This document shows, in pieces, positions 36,739-44,612 of a stretch of 64,000 nucleotides of DNA (its first letter is position 1; each line of letters opens with the position of its first letter). The translations under genes were made by a program, and so were the position numbers. The notes beneath the pieces were generated by a model. The model was not told the DNA's origin, ran no database searches, and saw nothing but the letters and a program-made list of their open reading frames with translations. The stretch comes from Limimaricola sp. G21655-S1 (lineage in GTDB: Bacteria > Pseudomonadota > Alphaproteobacteria > Rhodobacterales > Rhodobacteraceae), in NCBI RefSeq assembly GCF_027213785.1, contig NZ_JAPWGO010000015.1, positions 51,859 to 115,858 on the forward strand, written 5' to 3'.

Positions 36739-37040
36739 GTCGCACCCTGTAGCAGTAGTAAAAGTTCGGGCTTCTGGAGCCGCGCGGCACAGGGCCGCGC
36801 GGCAGGGAGGCGGGGCGCTCGGCGGGCCCCGGCCCACTTGCGCATCAGGAGCGCCGCGCGCAGGCCGACATGGGCCGTGACCACGAGGATCAGCGGCTTC
36901 GAGAGCGCAGCGATCGTCGGGCCGACATTGTCGCGCAAGCCCATCCACATGCGGCGGGGCAGGGTGGTCGGTTGACCGAGGTAACGAGGAGTGTCACGCC
37001 GATCTCGTTTCAACTCAACAAAAAGCACAGAATTTAGGCG
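36735..37040 (-). pseudogene. decayed C-terminus of a PotC-like ABC permease
   Basis: Minus-strand translation gives TTLPRRMWMGLRDNVGPTIAALS and a last hydrophobic helix, the C-terminal signature of PotC/polyamine-betaine-type ABC permeases. Upstream, in another frame, SxNEIGVTLLVTSVN continues the same family pattern, so there is a frameshift near 36970, and a TGA replaces the expected aromatic residue before NEI. The frame ends at 36735, overlapping the dehydrogenase ATG as ATGA. The operon therefore once began with a transporter; everything upstream is cut off by the IS30-type element. Confidence 0.6.
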
Positions 37041-37103
37041 ATACTTACCCGCCAACTCCGCGGTGGTCTGAAAGCAGGGCGCTCGCGGCCTCTTTTGCGG
37101 AAT

Positions 37104-38117
37104 TTAGGCTTGGAACACCTCGACGGACGACTTCCCTCCGAGGCATTTGCGGGCCGTGGCGTTCAGCCGGTCGCGGAAGTCGTGGTCGGAGAGTTGGCCG
37201 ATGTCGCGCTCCCGGGGCAGCCAGCGGCGGGCACGGCGATTGGTGTTCTCGACCGTGCCCTTCTGCCAGGGCGCGGAGGGGTCGCAAAACCAGATGCTCG
37301 TGCCGATCTCGGCTTGCAGGTGCGGCCATGAGACGAACTCGGTGCCACGGTCGAAGGTGATCGATCGGCGCGCGGGCTGGGGCAGCGCACGGATGGCCGC
37401 GGAGACCTTGTCGATAACGGGCCGTGTCCGTTTGTCGGCGCTCTTTAGGAGTACGGTGAACCGGCTGACGCGTTCGACGAGTGAGGTCACGTTGGCGGAC
37501 CCAAACCGCTGCCGGAACAGTATCAAATCGTTCGGTGCGCTTGCGGGGCTCCACGGGAGCCCCGGTCACACCTCAGCCCAGTGACCGAACTGGGACCGAT
37601 GCGCCACCGCCTCGGGCCGGAACAGGATGCTGACATCACGGTGGAATTTCGGCGCGCGACGCTTGCGGGCGCGTCTCGGGCGGCGGGCCTTGCGGTGGGT
37701 GGGGAGATACCACCACAGCTCGTCGCGCATGCCTTCTTGGGCGTAGATGTAGCGATAGATGGTTTCCCGGCAGACCCGTAGCGGCGCGCGCTCCATGCCC
37801 ATCCGGCCGGCGATCTGCTCCGGGGTCCAGCCATCCTTTATCCGATCGACGACTTGGTCACGCAACTGCGGATGCCAGATCAGCTTACGCTGGCGGGCAT
37901 GGCGATCGTTGGTTCTCAGCTGTGCGGTCATGGCGAAATGGCCCACGACCTTGGGCATGCAGGGATCTTGGAAATGGTTGCGCCTGAGATCGCGGAAAAT
38001 GGTCGAGCGGTGACGCTGCAATACCCGCGCCATCTCGTTCACGGATACTCTGGCATGGCGCCAGCGCTCAATCTTGCGGCGCTTCTCAACCTTAAATTGC
38101 GCGAAGACACGTCCCAT
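37104..38117 (-). pseudogene. IS30-family transposase interrupted by an in-frame TGA
   Basis: One continuous minus-strand frame of 338 codons. The first 183 (helix-turn-helix with RVSVNEMARVLQRHRSTIFRDLRRN and ETIYRYIYAQEG) run to a TGA at 37566-37568; the last ~140 resume with the DDE core (SLVERVSRFTVLL, SITFDRGTEFVSW, CDPSAPWQKGTVENTNRR). The break falls exactly after GHW-AEV, where the family reads straight into the first catalytic aspartate (EVDL). Thirteen extra codons, TGA first, stand before that aspartate. The protein is probably inactive unless the stop is read through. Confidence 0.85.
37530..37568 (-). repeat. 39-base hairpin insertion in the transposase
   Basis: The 13 extra codons in the transposase correspond to 39 bases containing a 9-bp perfect stem (37544-37552 with 37556-37564, GGGGCTCC/GGAGCCCC core) and a 3-base loop. 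ACCG stands near both edges. It keeps the reading frame but adds the stop codon. Confidence 0.6.
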
Positions 38118-38404
38118 ACTGGAAAACTCCTGCTTGATAGGGCATTATTTTCAAACAAGAGCCGCAGTTATAAGTAGCGCGCGCAGCTACATACAACTTA
38201 TACGTGTAACGTGCATTATGTAATAATTGCTTTGATATAGCGTTTGCGATTTCCGTGATGACGTCCTTGAACAAGGCGCTCCCTTGGTCTTTTCGGATGG
38301 CGAACTATTGCTGTCGACATTGGATGCATCTTCGCATTCCTTGCCCGTCAGTATGACTGACATGGTTCACCGCGCTCGCGGTGGCAACCGAAGGAAAGCA
38401 ACCG

Positions 38405-39661
38405 ATGATCAACCTGCAGCCCGACCTGATCGACGATATTCGTGGCCGTTTCGCCCACGTTGATGCGTGTCCGTTTCAGGGCGAACGTGTTTTCTTCGAG
38501 AACGCCGGGGGTGCCTTGACGCTGAAGTCGGTGGTCGAAACATCTGCCAAGTTTGCCGCCATTCCCGACAATCCGGGACGCGATAACCCCGCCGGGCAAG
38601 CCGCCGTCAAGATCATCGCACGGGCGAAGAATGACATGGCGGTGTTCTTCAACGCGCCCAACGGCCAGTTCATTGCGGGCGAAAGCGGCACCGAGCTGCT
38701 GTTTCGCCTGATCGGCGCTGCCTGCCTCGGCACGCCAGAAGGTGGACGGGTCCTGAGTTCCAGCCTGGAGCATCCCGCCACGCGCTCGGCCGCCGACCGC
38801 TATGCACCGATCAGCGGCAAGGCACATGTGCTCGTGGCACATGACAATGGCACCGGCTCGATCGATGCCGCGGCCTACAAGGCCGAGATCACGCCGGATA
38901 CCCGGGTCGCGACCATCCTGCACACTTCGCCGGTTACCGGCATGGCAGTGGATGTCGCCGCCATCGCCGCCACGATCCGCGAAACCGCGCCCGACTGCTA
39001 CATCATCGTCGATGGCATCCAGCATGCGGCTCATGGTCGGCTGGACCTCGCGGCCCTCAACATCGACGGCTATGTGATCTCCCCTTACAAGGTCTTCTCG
39101 CGCCACGGCTACGGCATCGCCTGGCTGTCGGATCGGCTTGCGGCGCTTCCTCATGATGGGCTGATGGGCGCGCCCGGTGCGCCTTGGGAGCTGGGTACCC
39201 GCGATGCCGGGGCCTACGCCGCCTTCTCGGACGTGGTGGACTATTTTGACTGGCTGGGTGGACGCGTCAGCGACCACGATGATCGCCGCTCGCGGATCGT
39301 TGCCGCAGGCGAAGCGATACATGCGCAAGAGAAGACGCTGACCGAGGCCCTGTTGCATGGTGCCGGGAATTTGCCCGGGCTGGCCAGCTACGAGGGCGTC
39401 ACCATCATCGGCGGGATCGACAACCCTCGCCGCGAAGGGCTGGTATCCTTCGCCTACGAAGGTCTCGAGGCCACCGAGATCGTCGCCGCACTGAATGAAG
39501 CAGGCATCCGCACGCATGTCCGAAAAGCCGATCACTATTCAGGCAACATCTTGAGCCCGCTCGGCATGGAGAGCTGCGTGAGGGTCTCCTTGTGCCACTA
39601 CAACACCGAGGCGGAAGTTATCCGGTTCCTTGCGGCCATGCGGGACATAATGCGCGCTTGA
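38405..39661 (+). CDS. Class V aminotransferase / cysteine-desulfurase-like PLP protein
   Basis: 418 residues from ATG 38405 (GAAGGAAAGC five bases upstream; an earlier in-frame ATG at 38381 lies before this ribosome site). Fold-type I features: ENAGGALT near the start, SSSLEHPATRSA, the PLP aspartate D203 in IIVDGIQHAAHG, and Schiff-base lysine K229 in GYVISPYKVFSRHGYG. It lacks the mobile cysteine-bearing loop signature I would expect of IscS/SufS, so selenocysteine lyase or a kynureninase-like lyase is also possible. It starts a plus-strand catabolic cluster; the substrate is unknown. Confidence 0.82.
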   Translation: MINLQPDLIDDIRGRFAHVDACPFQGERVFFENAGGALTLKSVVETSAKFAAIPDNPGRDNPAGQAAVKIIARAKNDMAVFFNAPNGQFIAGESGTELLFRLIGAACLGTPEGGRVLSSSLEHPATRSAADRYAPISGKAHVLVAHDNGTGSIDAAAYKAEITPDTRVATILHTSPVTGMAVDVAAIAATIRETAPDCYIIVDGIQHAAHGRLDLAALNIDGYVISPYKVFSRHGYGIAWLSDRLAALPHDGLMGAPGAPWELGTRDAGAYAAFSDVVDYFDWLGGRVSDHDDRRSRIVAAGEAIHAQEKTLTEALLHGAGNLPGLASYEGVTIIGGIDNPRREGLVSFAYEGLEATEIVAALNEAGIRTHVRKADHYSGNILSPLGMESCVRVSLCHYNTEAEVIRFLAAMRDIMRA

Positions 39662-40252
39662 AGCCATCCGGACGCCGCTTCCTGCCCCCGGAATGGATCG
39701 AGAAGCGATAACGCGCTGAACGGGAAATGGAGCGAAACCTCCAATCCCGACAGCAGGCTGCCCGCCGCGGCCTGCTGCTCTGGCCTGGACCTGTCGAAGC
39801 TTAGCGCTCTGAACATCAGGCAGCGAGACCCGATCAACGTAGAGCCTATCCTCGTGTTCGCGATGCTGGTTGCTCAGCAAACGTTTCTTGGTCCCAGATG
39901 CCGAGAGACAATGGGTGTTTTTTCGGGATTTCGCTCGGTCAGTCCGATGGTGAGCCTGCTCCGAGTGGTCCTATGCGACCGTACCAAGCCCCATTTTTCC
40001 CGCGTGACCAGGTCAAATCTGTAACGAACCGATAAGCAAGATCCCTTCTCGCGTAAGATATCACAGATCTCGATATCCCATCGCCGTAGACGACTAGCTC
40101 CTTGGAAGTGATTCCTCTAAGCCCCTATAGGATATCGGTTTTAGGTGAATCCTTCGATTTTTCATCTACACGATTTTTGATTTCTTGGAACACTAGTGTT
40201 GACTCAATTGTGAAAGAGTAGAACTCTATGATGGTTCATAGAGGAGAGTGTC
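39662..40252. other. 591-base intergenic stretch, AT-richer than the surroundings
   Basis: No supportable gene. The last 150 bases are AT-rich and hold palindrome AACACTAGTGTT (40189-40200), a TTGACT possible -35 (40199-40204) and the inverted repeat at 40224-40243, so the promoter of the hydrolase-transporter operon is expected here. Confidence 0.5.
40224..40243. promoter_or_regulatory. operator or RBS-masking dyad of the transporter operon
   Basis: CTCTATGA (40224-40231) and TCATAGAG (40236-40243) are a perfect 8-bp inverted repeat with a 4-base spacer. Its right arm runs into the ribosome binding site GAGGAGAG of the hydrolase gene (start 40253). It can act as operator for the GntR protein encoded in the same cluster, or as an mRNA hairpin that hides the ribosome site. 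Confidence 0.5.
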
Positions 40253-41071
40253 ATGGGCAAGGTCATGTGCCGCGACGGCGGGTTGCTGGCATTCGATGAG
40301 ATCGGGTCCGGCCGGCCCGTCATTCTGCTTCACTCGCTGTTGGCTGATCGCGCCTCGTTCCGCTCTTTGGCCGAGCAGCTTGCAGATAAGCACCATGTAA
40401 TCATGCCAAGCCTGCCAGGCTTTGGTGGCTCGGATTCCGTGGAAGGGGGGATTTCAAGTTATGCAGATCGGATCGCCTTGCTGCCTGAAGCCTTGGGGCT
40501 GAGCCAACCCCCGGCATTATTGGGCAATGGCTTCGGTGGTTTTGTGGCGCTCGCCGCTGCGGCACGGCACTCAGCCAGTTTCGATCGGATCATTCTTGCA
40601 GATACCGGCACGGCCTTCGATGCGGCTGGCCGGCAGACATTCCGTGTGATGGCCGACAAGGTTGCGGCAGGCGGCATGGAAACGGTGCTCGATGCCGCGA
40701 TTCTGCGGTTGTTCCCCGAAGACTACATCGCTGCATCGCCAGAGGTCGTAAGCCGCTGCCGCGAGGCACTCATGCGCATCGCACCTGACAGCTTCATTCA
40801 GGCCTGCGCGGCCCTGGCGGAGCTGGATCTGCGCGACGAGGCCGCTCGGATCAAAGAGCCGGTTCAGGTCGTGGTCGGTCAGCTCGATGCCGCGACGCCA
40901 CCTGCAATGGCACGCGAACTCGCAGAGCGGATCGAGGGGGCGCGGTTCAGCCAACTCAAGGGCGTCGGACATGCCCCGCACATTCAGGCAACGAAGGAGC
41001 TGGCCGAAATCGTCTTGGCGTTCCTCGTCGCGGAGACTGAGGCTGCCCCGCAACGGGCCGATGCGATCTGA
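40253..41071 (+). CDS. Alpha/beta-hydrolase-fold protein lacking the nucleophilic serine
   Basis: 272 residues with the usual fold markers: HSLLADRASF (oxyanion loop), PSLPGFGGSD, acid D212 in VVVGQLDAATPP and catalytic-type H240 in GVGHAPHI. The nucleophile elbow, normally G-x-S-x-G, reads G91-N-G93-F-G95: a GGC glycine codon stands where AGC serine would be. Either the enzyme is dead or it uses a nucleophile-free mechanism as some alpha/beta-fold dioxygenases and lyases do. It is first in the operon with the ABC transporter (27 bases before the ATPase gene). Confidence 0.82.
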   Translation: MGKVMCRDGGLLAFDEIGSGRPVILLHSLLADRASFRSLAEQLADKHHVIMPSLPGFGGSDSVEGGISSYADRIALLPEALGLSQPPALLGNGFGGFVALAAAARHSASFDRIILADTGTAFDAAGRQTFRVMADKVAAGGMETVLDAAILRLFPEDYIAASPEVVSRCREALMRIAPDSFIQACAALAELDLRDEAARIKEPVQVVVGQLDAATPPAMARELAERIEGARFSQLKGVGHAPHIQATKELAEIVLAFLVAETEAAPQRADAI

Positions 41072-41098
41072 CATCGGGCCACAGGGAGGAAAGAGGAC

Positions 41099-41899
41099 AT
41101 GCAAGTATCACAAGACATGACGATGGCCCGCGCGAAAGCTTCCGCGACGACCGTCGTCGAAGCACGTGGGCTCGACAAGAGCTTCGGGTCCGTCATCGCG
41201 GTCGACAAGGCCGATTTCGAAATCAAACGAGGCGAGTTCATCTCGATCGTGGGCCCTTCGGGCTGCGGCAAATCCACGCTCTTGCGGATGATAGCCGGTC
41301 TCACCCCGCGCTCGGGCGGATCTCTCTCTGTGAATGGTCGGGAGGTGACCGGGCCGCGCGGCGACGTTGGAGTCATGTTCCAGAAGCCGACACTACTGGA
41401 ATGGAAGACGGTCATTGAAAACGTCCTGCTGCCGACAGCGCTGAAGGGACGGGTTTCGGAGGCAGATCGCAGCAAAGCTCAGGCCCTGCTGAACCTCGTA
41501 GGGCTGCAGGATTTTGCCCATGCCTTTCCGCGTCATCTCTCGGGCGGCATGCAGCAGCGCGTGGCGCTGGCGCGCCTCCTCAAGATCGGCTCCGATATCC
41601 TGTTGCTCGACGAACCCTTCGGTGCGCTGGACGAGTTCACCCGCGAGCACCTCAATCTCGAGCTGTCACGGATCGTCTCCGACGCGAACGTCACTTCGGT
41701 CTTCGTCACCCACAACATTTCAGAAGCAATCTTTCTTGCCGACAAGGTGTTCGTGATGACGCCTCGGCCCGGCCGACTTGCCGCTGTCGTTGATGTTCCC
41801 TTCCCTCGGCCGCGTGAACTGAGCCTGCTGGCCAACCCCGACTTCGTCGATCTCGTGGCGCGCGTGCGCGACATCTTCAGCAAGGGAGAAACGGCATGA
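41099..41899 (+). CDS. ABC transporter ATP-binding protein (NitT/TauT/Ssu type)
   Basis: 266 residues. Walker A GPSGCGKST (~58-66), Q-loop MFQKPTLLEW, signature LSGGMQQRVALAR, Walker B ILLLDEPFGALDE and switch histidine in VTHNISEA. The QKPTLLEWKTVIENV stretch is typical of nitrate/taurine/HMP-precursor importer ATPases. GGAGGAAAGAGG precedes the ATG. It overlaps the permease gene as ATGA. Confidence 0.92.
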   Translation: MQVSQDMTMARAKASATTVVEARGLDKSFGSVIAVDKADFEIKRGEFISIVGPSGCGKSTLLRMIAGLTPRSGGSLSVNGREVTGPRGDVGVMFQKPTLLEWKTVIENVLLPTALKGRVSEADRSKAQALLNLVGLQDFAHAFPRHLSGGMQQRVALARLLKIGSDILLLDEPFGALDEFTREHLNLELSRIVSDANVTSVFVTHNISEAIFLADKVFVMTPRPGRLAAVVDVPFPRPRELSLLANPDFVDLVARVRDIFSKGETA

Positions 41900-42801
41900 G
41901 CAGTTCGGCCAATACCAATGAGACACGTTCATGGCTTTGGAGGGTCAACCCCACCCATGCTGCGGGCCATGCGGGCCTGCTTGTAGGACTGCTCGTGCTC
42001 TGGGAGACAGGGAGCCGGACCGGTCTGCTCGATCCGCTGATCCTGCCGGCACCGACCGCGATCCTCGCCGCATTGTGGCAGATCGCAGTGGTCGACCGCC
42101 TGCTCTGGGGCCATTTCGGCATCACGCTTTATGAGGCGATGGCCGGTTTCGTGATCGGATCGGCCATCGGCATCGCGCTCGCCATCGGCGCTGCGCTGTG
42201 GGAGCCGTTCCGCCGTTACAGCGCGCCCTACGTGGTCGGCCTGCAGGTGACGCCGCGCATTGCATTGGCGCCAATCGTGATCGCCTGGCTCGGTTTCGGC
42301 ACCACCCCCAACGTCGCCATTGCCGCACTTCTGTGCTTCTTTCCGCCGTTCCTCAACACCATGACCGGCTTGCTCGACGTCGATCGTGACTTGCAGGAGA
42401 TGTTCCGGTCGCTGCGGGCCAGCAAGCGACAGGTCTTTACGCAGCTGATGCTGCCCACCGCCCTGCCCTATATGATGGCCGGCCTGAAGACCGCCATGAC
42501 CATGGCGCTGATCGGCGCAATCGTCGGCGAGTTCATATCGGCCAGCGAAGGTCTCGGCGTGCTGATGCATCGCTTCACCTTCCAGCTCAACATGGCCGCG
42601 ACTTTCGCAGTGCTGGTGGCGCTGACCCTGATGGGGCTTTTGCTCTTCGCGCTGATGGAGTGGGTCGACAACCGCATTGTGTTCTGGCGTCACGACGAGC
42701 GCATGCAGGAGATCAGCCGCAAGCGAGCTGCCCGCGAGGCGGGCCGAGCGGCCACCGAAACGCCCGGCACAGCCCGCGTGGCCCCCGCCGGACGCACATG
42801 A
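41896..42801 (+). CDS. ABC transporter permease (NitT/TauT/Ssu type)
   Basis: 301 residues with about six membrane helices: ~20-40, 75-100, 110-130, 135-160 and two more up to ~250. It carries the EAA-type coupling loop (FRSLRASKRQVFTQLMLPTALP) that docks on the ATPase. The tail is rich in Arg/Ala/Thr. Family knowledge: the inner-membrane pore of an importer for small organic anions or pyrimidine-like compounds. It is co-translated with the ATPase and followed 50 bases later by the binding protein. Confidence 0.9.
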   Translation: MSSSANTNETRSWLWRVNPTHAAGHAGLLVGLLVLWETGSRTGLLDPLILPAPTAILAALWQIAVVDRLLWGHFGITLYEAMAGFVIGSAIGIALAIGAALWEPFRRYSAPYVVGLQVTPRIALAPIVIAWLGFGTTPNVAIAALLCFFPPFLNTMTGLLDVDRDLQEMFRSLRASKRQVFTQLMLPTALPYMMAGLKTAMTMALIGAIVGEFISASEGLGVLMHRFTFQLNMAATFAVLVALTLMGLLLFALMEWVDNRIVFWRHDERMQEISRKRAAREAGRAATETPGTARVAPAGRT

Positions 42802-42851
42802 CCGCGTAAAGCGGCAACCGATCCAAGAGATCACCAGGGAGGAGAAAACCA

Positions 42852-43886
42852 ATGTCCACAGCAAGACTACTTGCCGCGACGGCTCTCGCAGCCGGGCTTG
42901 CGGCTCCGGCCACGGCGCAAGATCTGACCGAAATCAACTTCATCCAGCCGACCCCGCGCTCGATCCTGTTCTACCCCATGATCGTCGCCGAGCAGCTGGG
43001 CTATTTCGCGGACGAGGGGCTCGAGGTGAACCTCTTGCCATCCGCCACCAGCGTGCCCTTCGTCGCCTTCCTGTCCAATGGCGACGCCGACATTGCCATG
43101 CTGGACGGGCCGCAGACCTATCAGGCGCTCAACGCCGGCATGGAGATCAGTGTCGTCTACGAGGCCCAGCAGCGCGCTCCGGAAGGTGTCGTGGTGCCCG
43201 CCGACAGTGAGATCGAAAGCGTCGATCAGCTTGCAGGCAAGACGGTAGGTCTGGTCAGCGACCGGGACCGGGCCACGCTCGATGTGGCGCTCAACGCCAT
43301 CGGCGGCGAGATTGACGAGGTCAAGACGGTGGTCGTGGGTGAAGGGGGGCCGACGCTGGCCAATGCCTTCAAGCGCGGCACGGTCTCAGCGATTGCCGGG
43401 GCGTTGCCCGACTGGGTGGCCTTGCAGGCCAACGGTATCCAGATCCGGGACATCACGCCCGAAGGTGTCGCTGAGACGCCGGCTAATTCCTTCGTCATTC
43501 TTTCGGAGCGCAAGGACGAGTTGAACGAGGTGCTTGAGGGGTTCGTTCGCGCCTGGTCAAAGGGTGCCTATGCCGCGACGCTCGATCGCGAAGCCGTGGG
43601 TGCGATGACACGGGCGGCGGTGCCCGAGGAATGGCAGCAGGAGCAGTTCGGCTGGAACTTTATCGATGGTGCCGAGCCACTCAACACCCCCGTGACCGAG
43701 CGTTTCGGTGATCTGCGCCCCGATAGCTGGGAAAAGGTGCAGGCACAGTTGATCGAAGTGGGAGAGATCAAGGCGCCGATCGACGTGACGACTTTTCTCG
43801 ACGACAGCTTGATCGGCCCGGCCAACGAATTCGATCGCGCCGAAGTGGAAGCCGATATCGCCGAATGGCAGCAGACCAACATGTGA
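42852..43886 (+). CDS. ABC transporter substrate-binding protein (NMT1/THI5-like)
   Basis: 344 residues with a clear Sec signal (TARLLAATALAAGLAAPATA, cleavage before QD). The mature part shows the NMT1/THI5-like pattern: FYPMIVAEQLGYFADEGLEVNLLP, GDADIAMLDGPQTYQALNAG, and QLAGKTVGLVSDRDRA. Family knowledge: periplasmic receptors for nitrate, sulfonates, hydroxymethylpyrimidine precursors and other small molecules. The ligand cannot be fixed. GGGAGGAG precedes the start. Confidence 0.9.
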   Translation: MSTARLLAATALAAGLAAPATAQDLTEINFIQPTPRSILFYPMIVAEQLGYFADEGLEVNLLPSATSVPFVAFLSNGDADIAMLDGPQTYQALNAGMEISVVYEAQQRAPEGVVVPADSEIESVDQLAGKTVGLVSDRDRATLDVALNAIGGEIDEVKTVVVGEGGPTLANAFKRGTVSAIAGALPDWVALQANGIQIRDITPEGVAETPANSFVILSERKDELNEVLEGFVRAWSKGAYAATLDREAVGAMTRAAVPEEWQQEQFGWNFIDGAEPLNTPVTERFGDLRPDSWEKVQAQLIEVGEIKAPIDVTTFLDDSLIGPANEFDRAEVEADIAEWQQTNM

Positions 43887-43935
43887 CCCCGATCGCCCGG
43901 CGCGCTCGCGCGCCGGGCCATTAACAAGGCAGACA

Positions 43936-44568
43936 ATGCGCAACGACGAGATCTACCAGGCCCTTCGCCAGGAAATTCTGACCACCGAGCTGATGCCCGG
44001 CGCCGAGTTGCGCGAGCAGGAGCTTGCGCAGCGCTTCGAGGTCAGCAAGTCGCCAGTGCGAGAGGCGCTGCAGCATCTGCTGCATGAAGGGCTGGTGGTG
44101 GTCATGCCGCGGCAGGGGTATCGCGTGTCGCCGGTCTCGATTTCGGATGCGCATGATCTTTTCGGTTTCCGGCGCGTGCTCGAACTCGCCTGCGCCGAAG
44201 AGGCCGCCCGGAACGGATCCAAGGACCAGCTCGCCGCACTTGATCATTACCGTGTCTACGAGGGCGATGAGCAGGGCTTCATCACCTACAACCGCGATTT
44301 TCATCAGGCTCTTGCGATGTGCTGTGGCAACGACCGTATGGCGCGGACCGCCTGCGATCTCATCGACGAGATGGACAGGCTGGTACGCATGAGCGTTTCG
44401 GCGACCCGGGGCCGCGACCCGCGCAAGCTGGTGGCCGAGCATGTGGCGATCATAGACGCGGTGCAGGCCCATGATCACCGTCGCACGCTGCGGCTGCTCA
44501 AATCCCATATCGGTGCCGCAGAAAAGCGGTTCCTGACCGCGCTTCAATGGACTGGTGTCCAGAGCTGA
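43936..44568 (+). CDS. GntR/FadR-family transcriptional regulator
   Basis: 210 residues: winged helix (~5-70, MPGAELREQELAQRFEVSKSPVREALQHLLHEGLV as overlapping helices) and an FCD-type helical effector domain (~80-205) with metal-site-type histidines in NRDFHQALAMCC and LKSHI. It lies between the binding-protein gene and the aldehyde dehydrogenase on the same strand, so it is probably a local repressor; the dyad at 40224-40243 is a candidate target. Confidence 0.88.
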   Translation: MRNDEIYQALRQEILTTELMPGAELREQELAQRFEVSKSPVREALQHLLHEGLVVVMPRQGYRVSPVSISDAHDLFGFRRVLELACAEEAARNGSKDQLAALDHYRVYEGDEQGFITYNRDFHQALAMCCGNDRMARTACDLIDEMDRLVRMSVSATRGRDPRKLVAEHVAIIDAVQAHDHRRTLRLLKSHIGAAEKRFLTALQWTGVQS

Positions 44569-44612
44569 CGCCGCTCACCCGCCAAATACAGAACCATGAA
44601 AGGCCGAGACCA

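Larger units (their letters stand above)
37054..38169 (-). mobile_element. IS30-family insertion sequence (degenerate)
   Basis: About 1.1 kb around the broken transposase. Candidate imperfect terminal repeats are the inward-reading AACTCCGCGG...TGAAA from 37054 and AACTGCGG...TGAAA from 38169 (reverse strand); only the ACT, CGG and TGAAA parts agree, so the ends are approximate and no target duplication was found. It separates the carnitine operon with its permease fossil on the left from the unrelated catabolic cluster on the right. Confidence 0.6.

Noticed and set aside
33835..36975. Plus-strand open frame of over 1000 codons across the carnitine operon
   Set aside because: Antisense to the CoA ligase and acyl-CoA dehydrogenase, both with full motifs; no family similarity.
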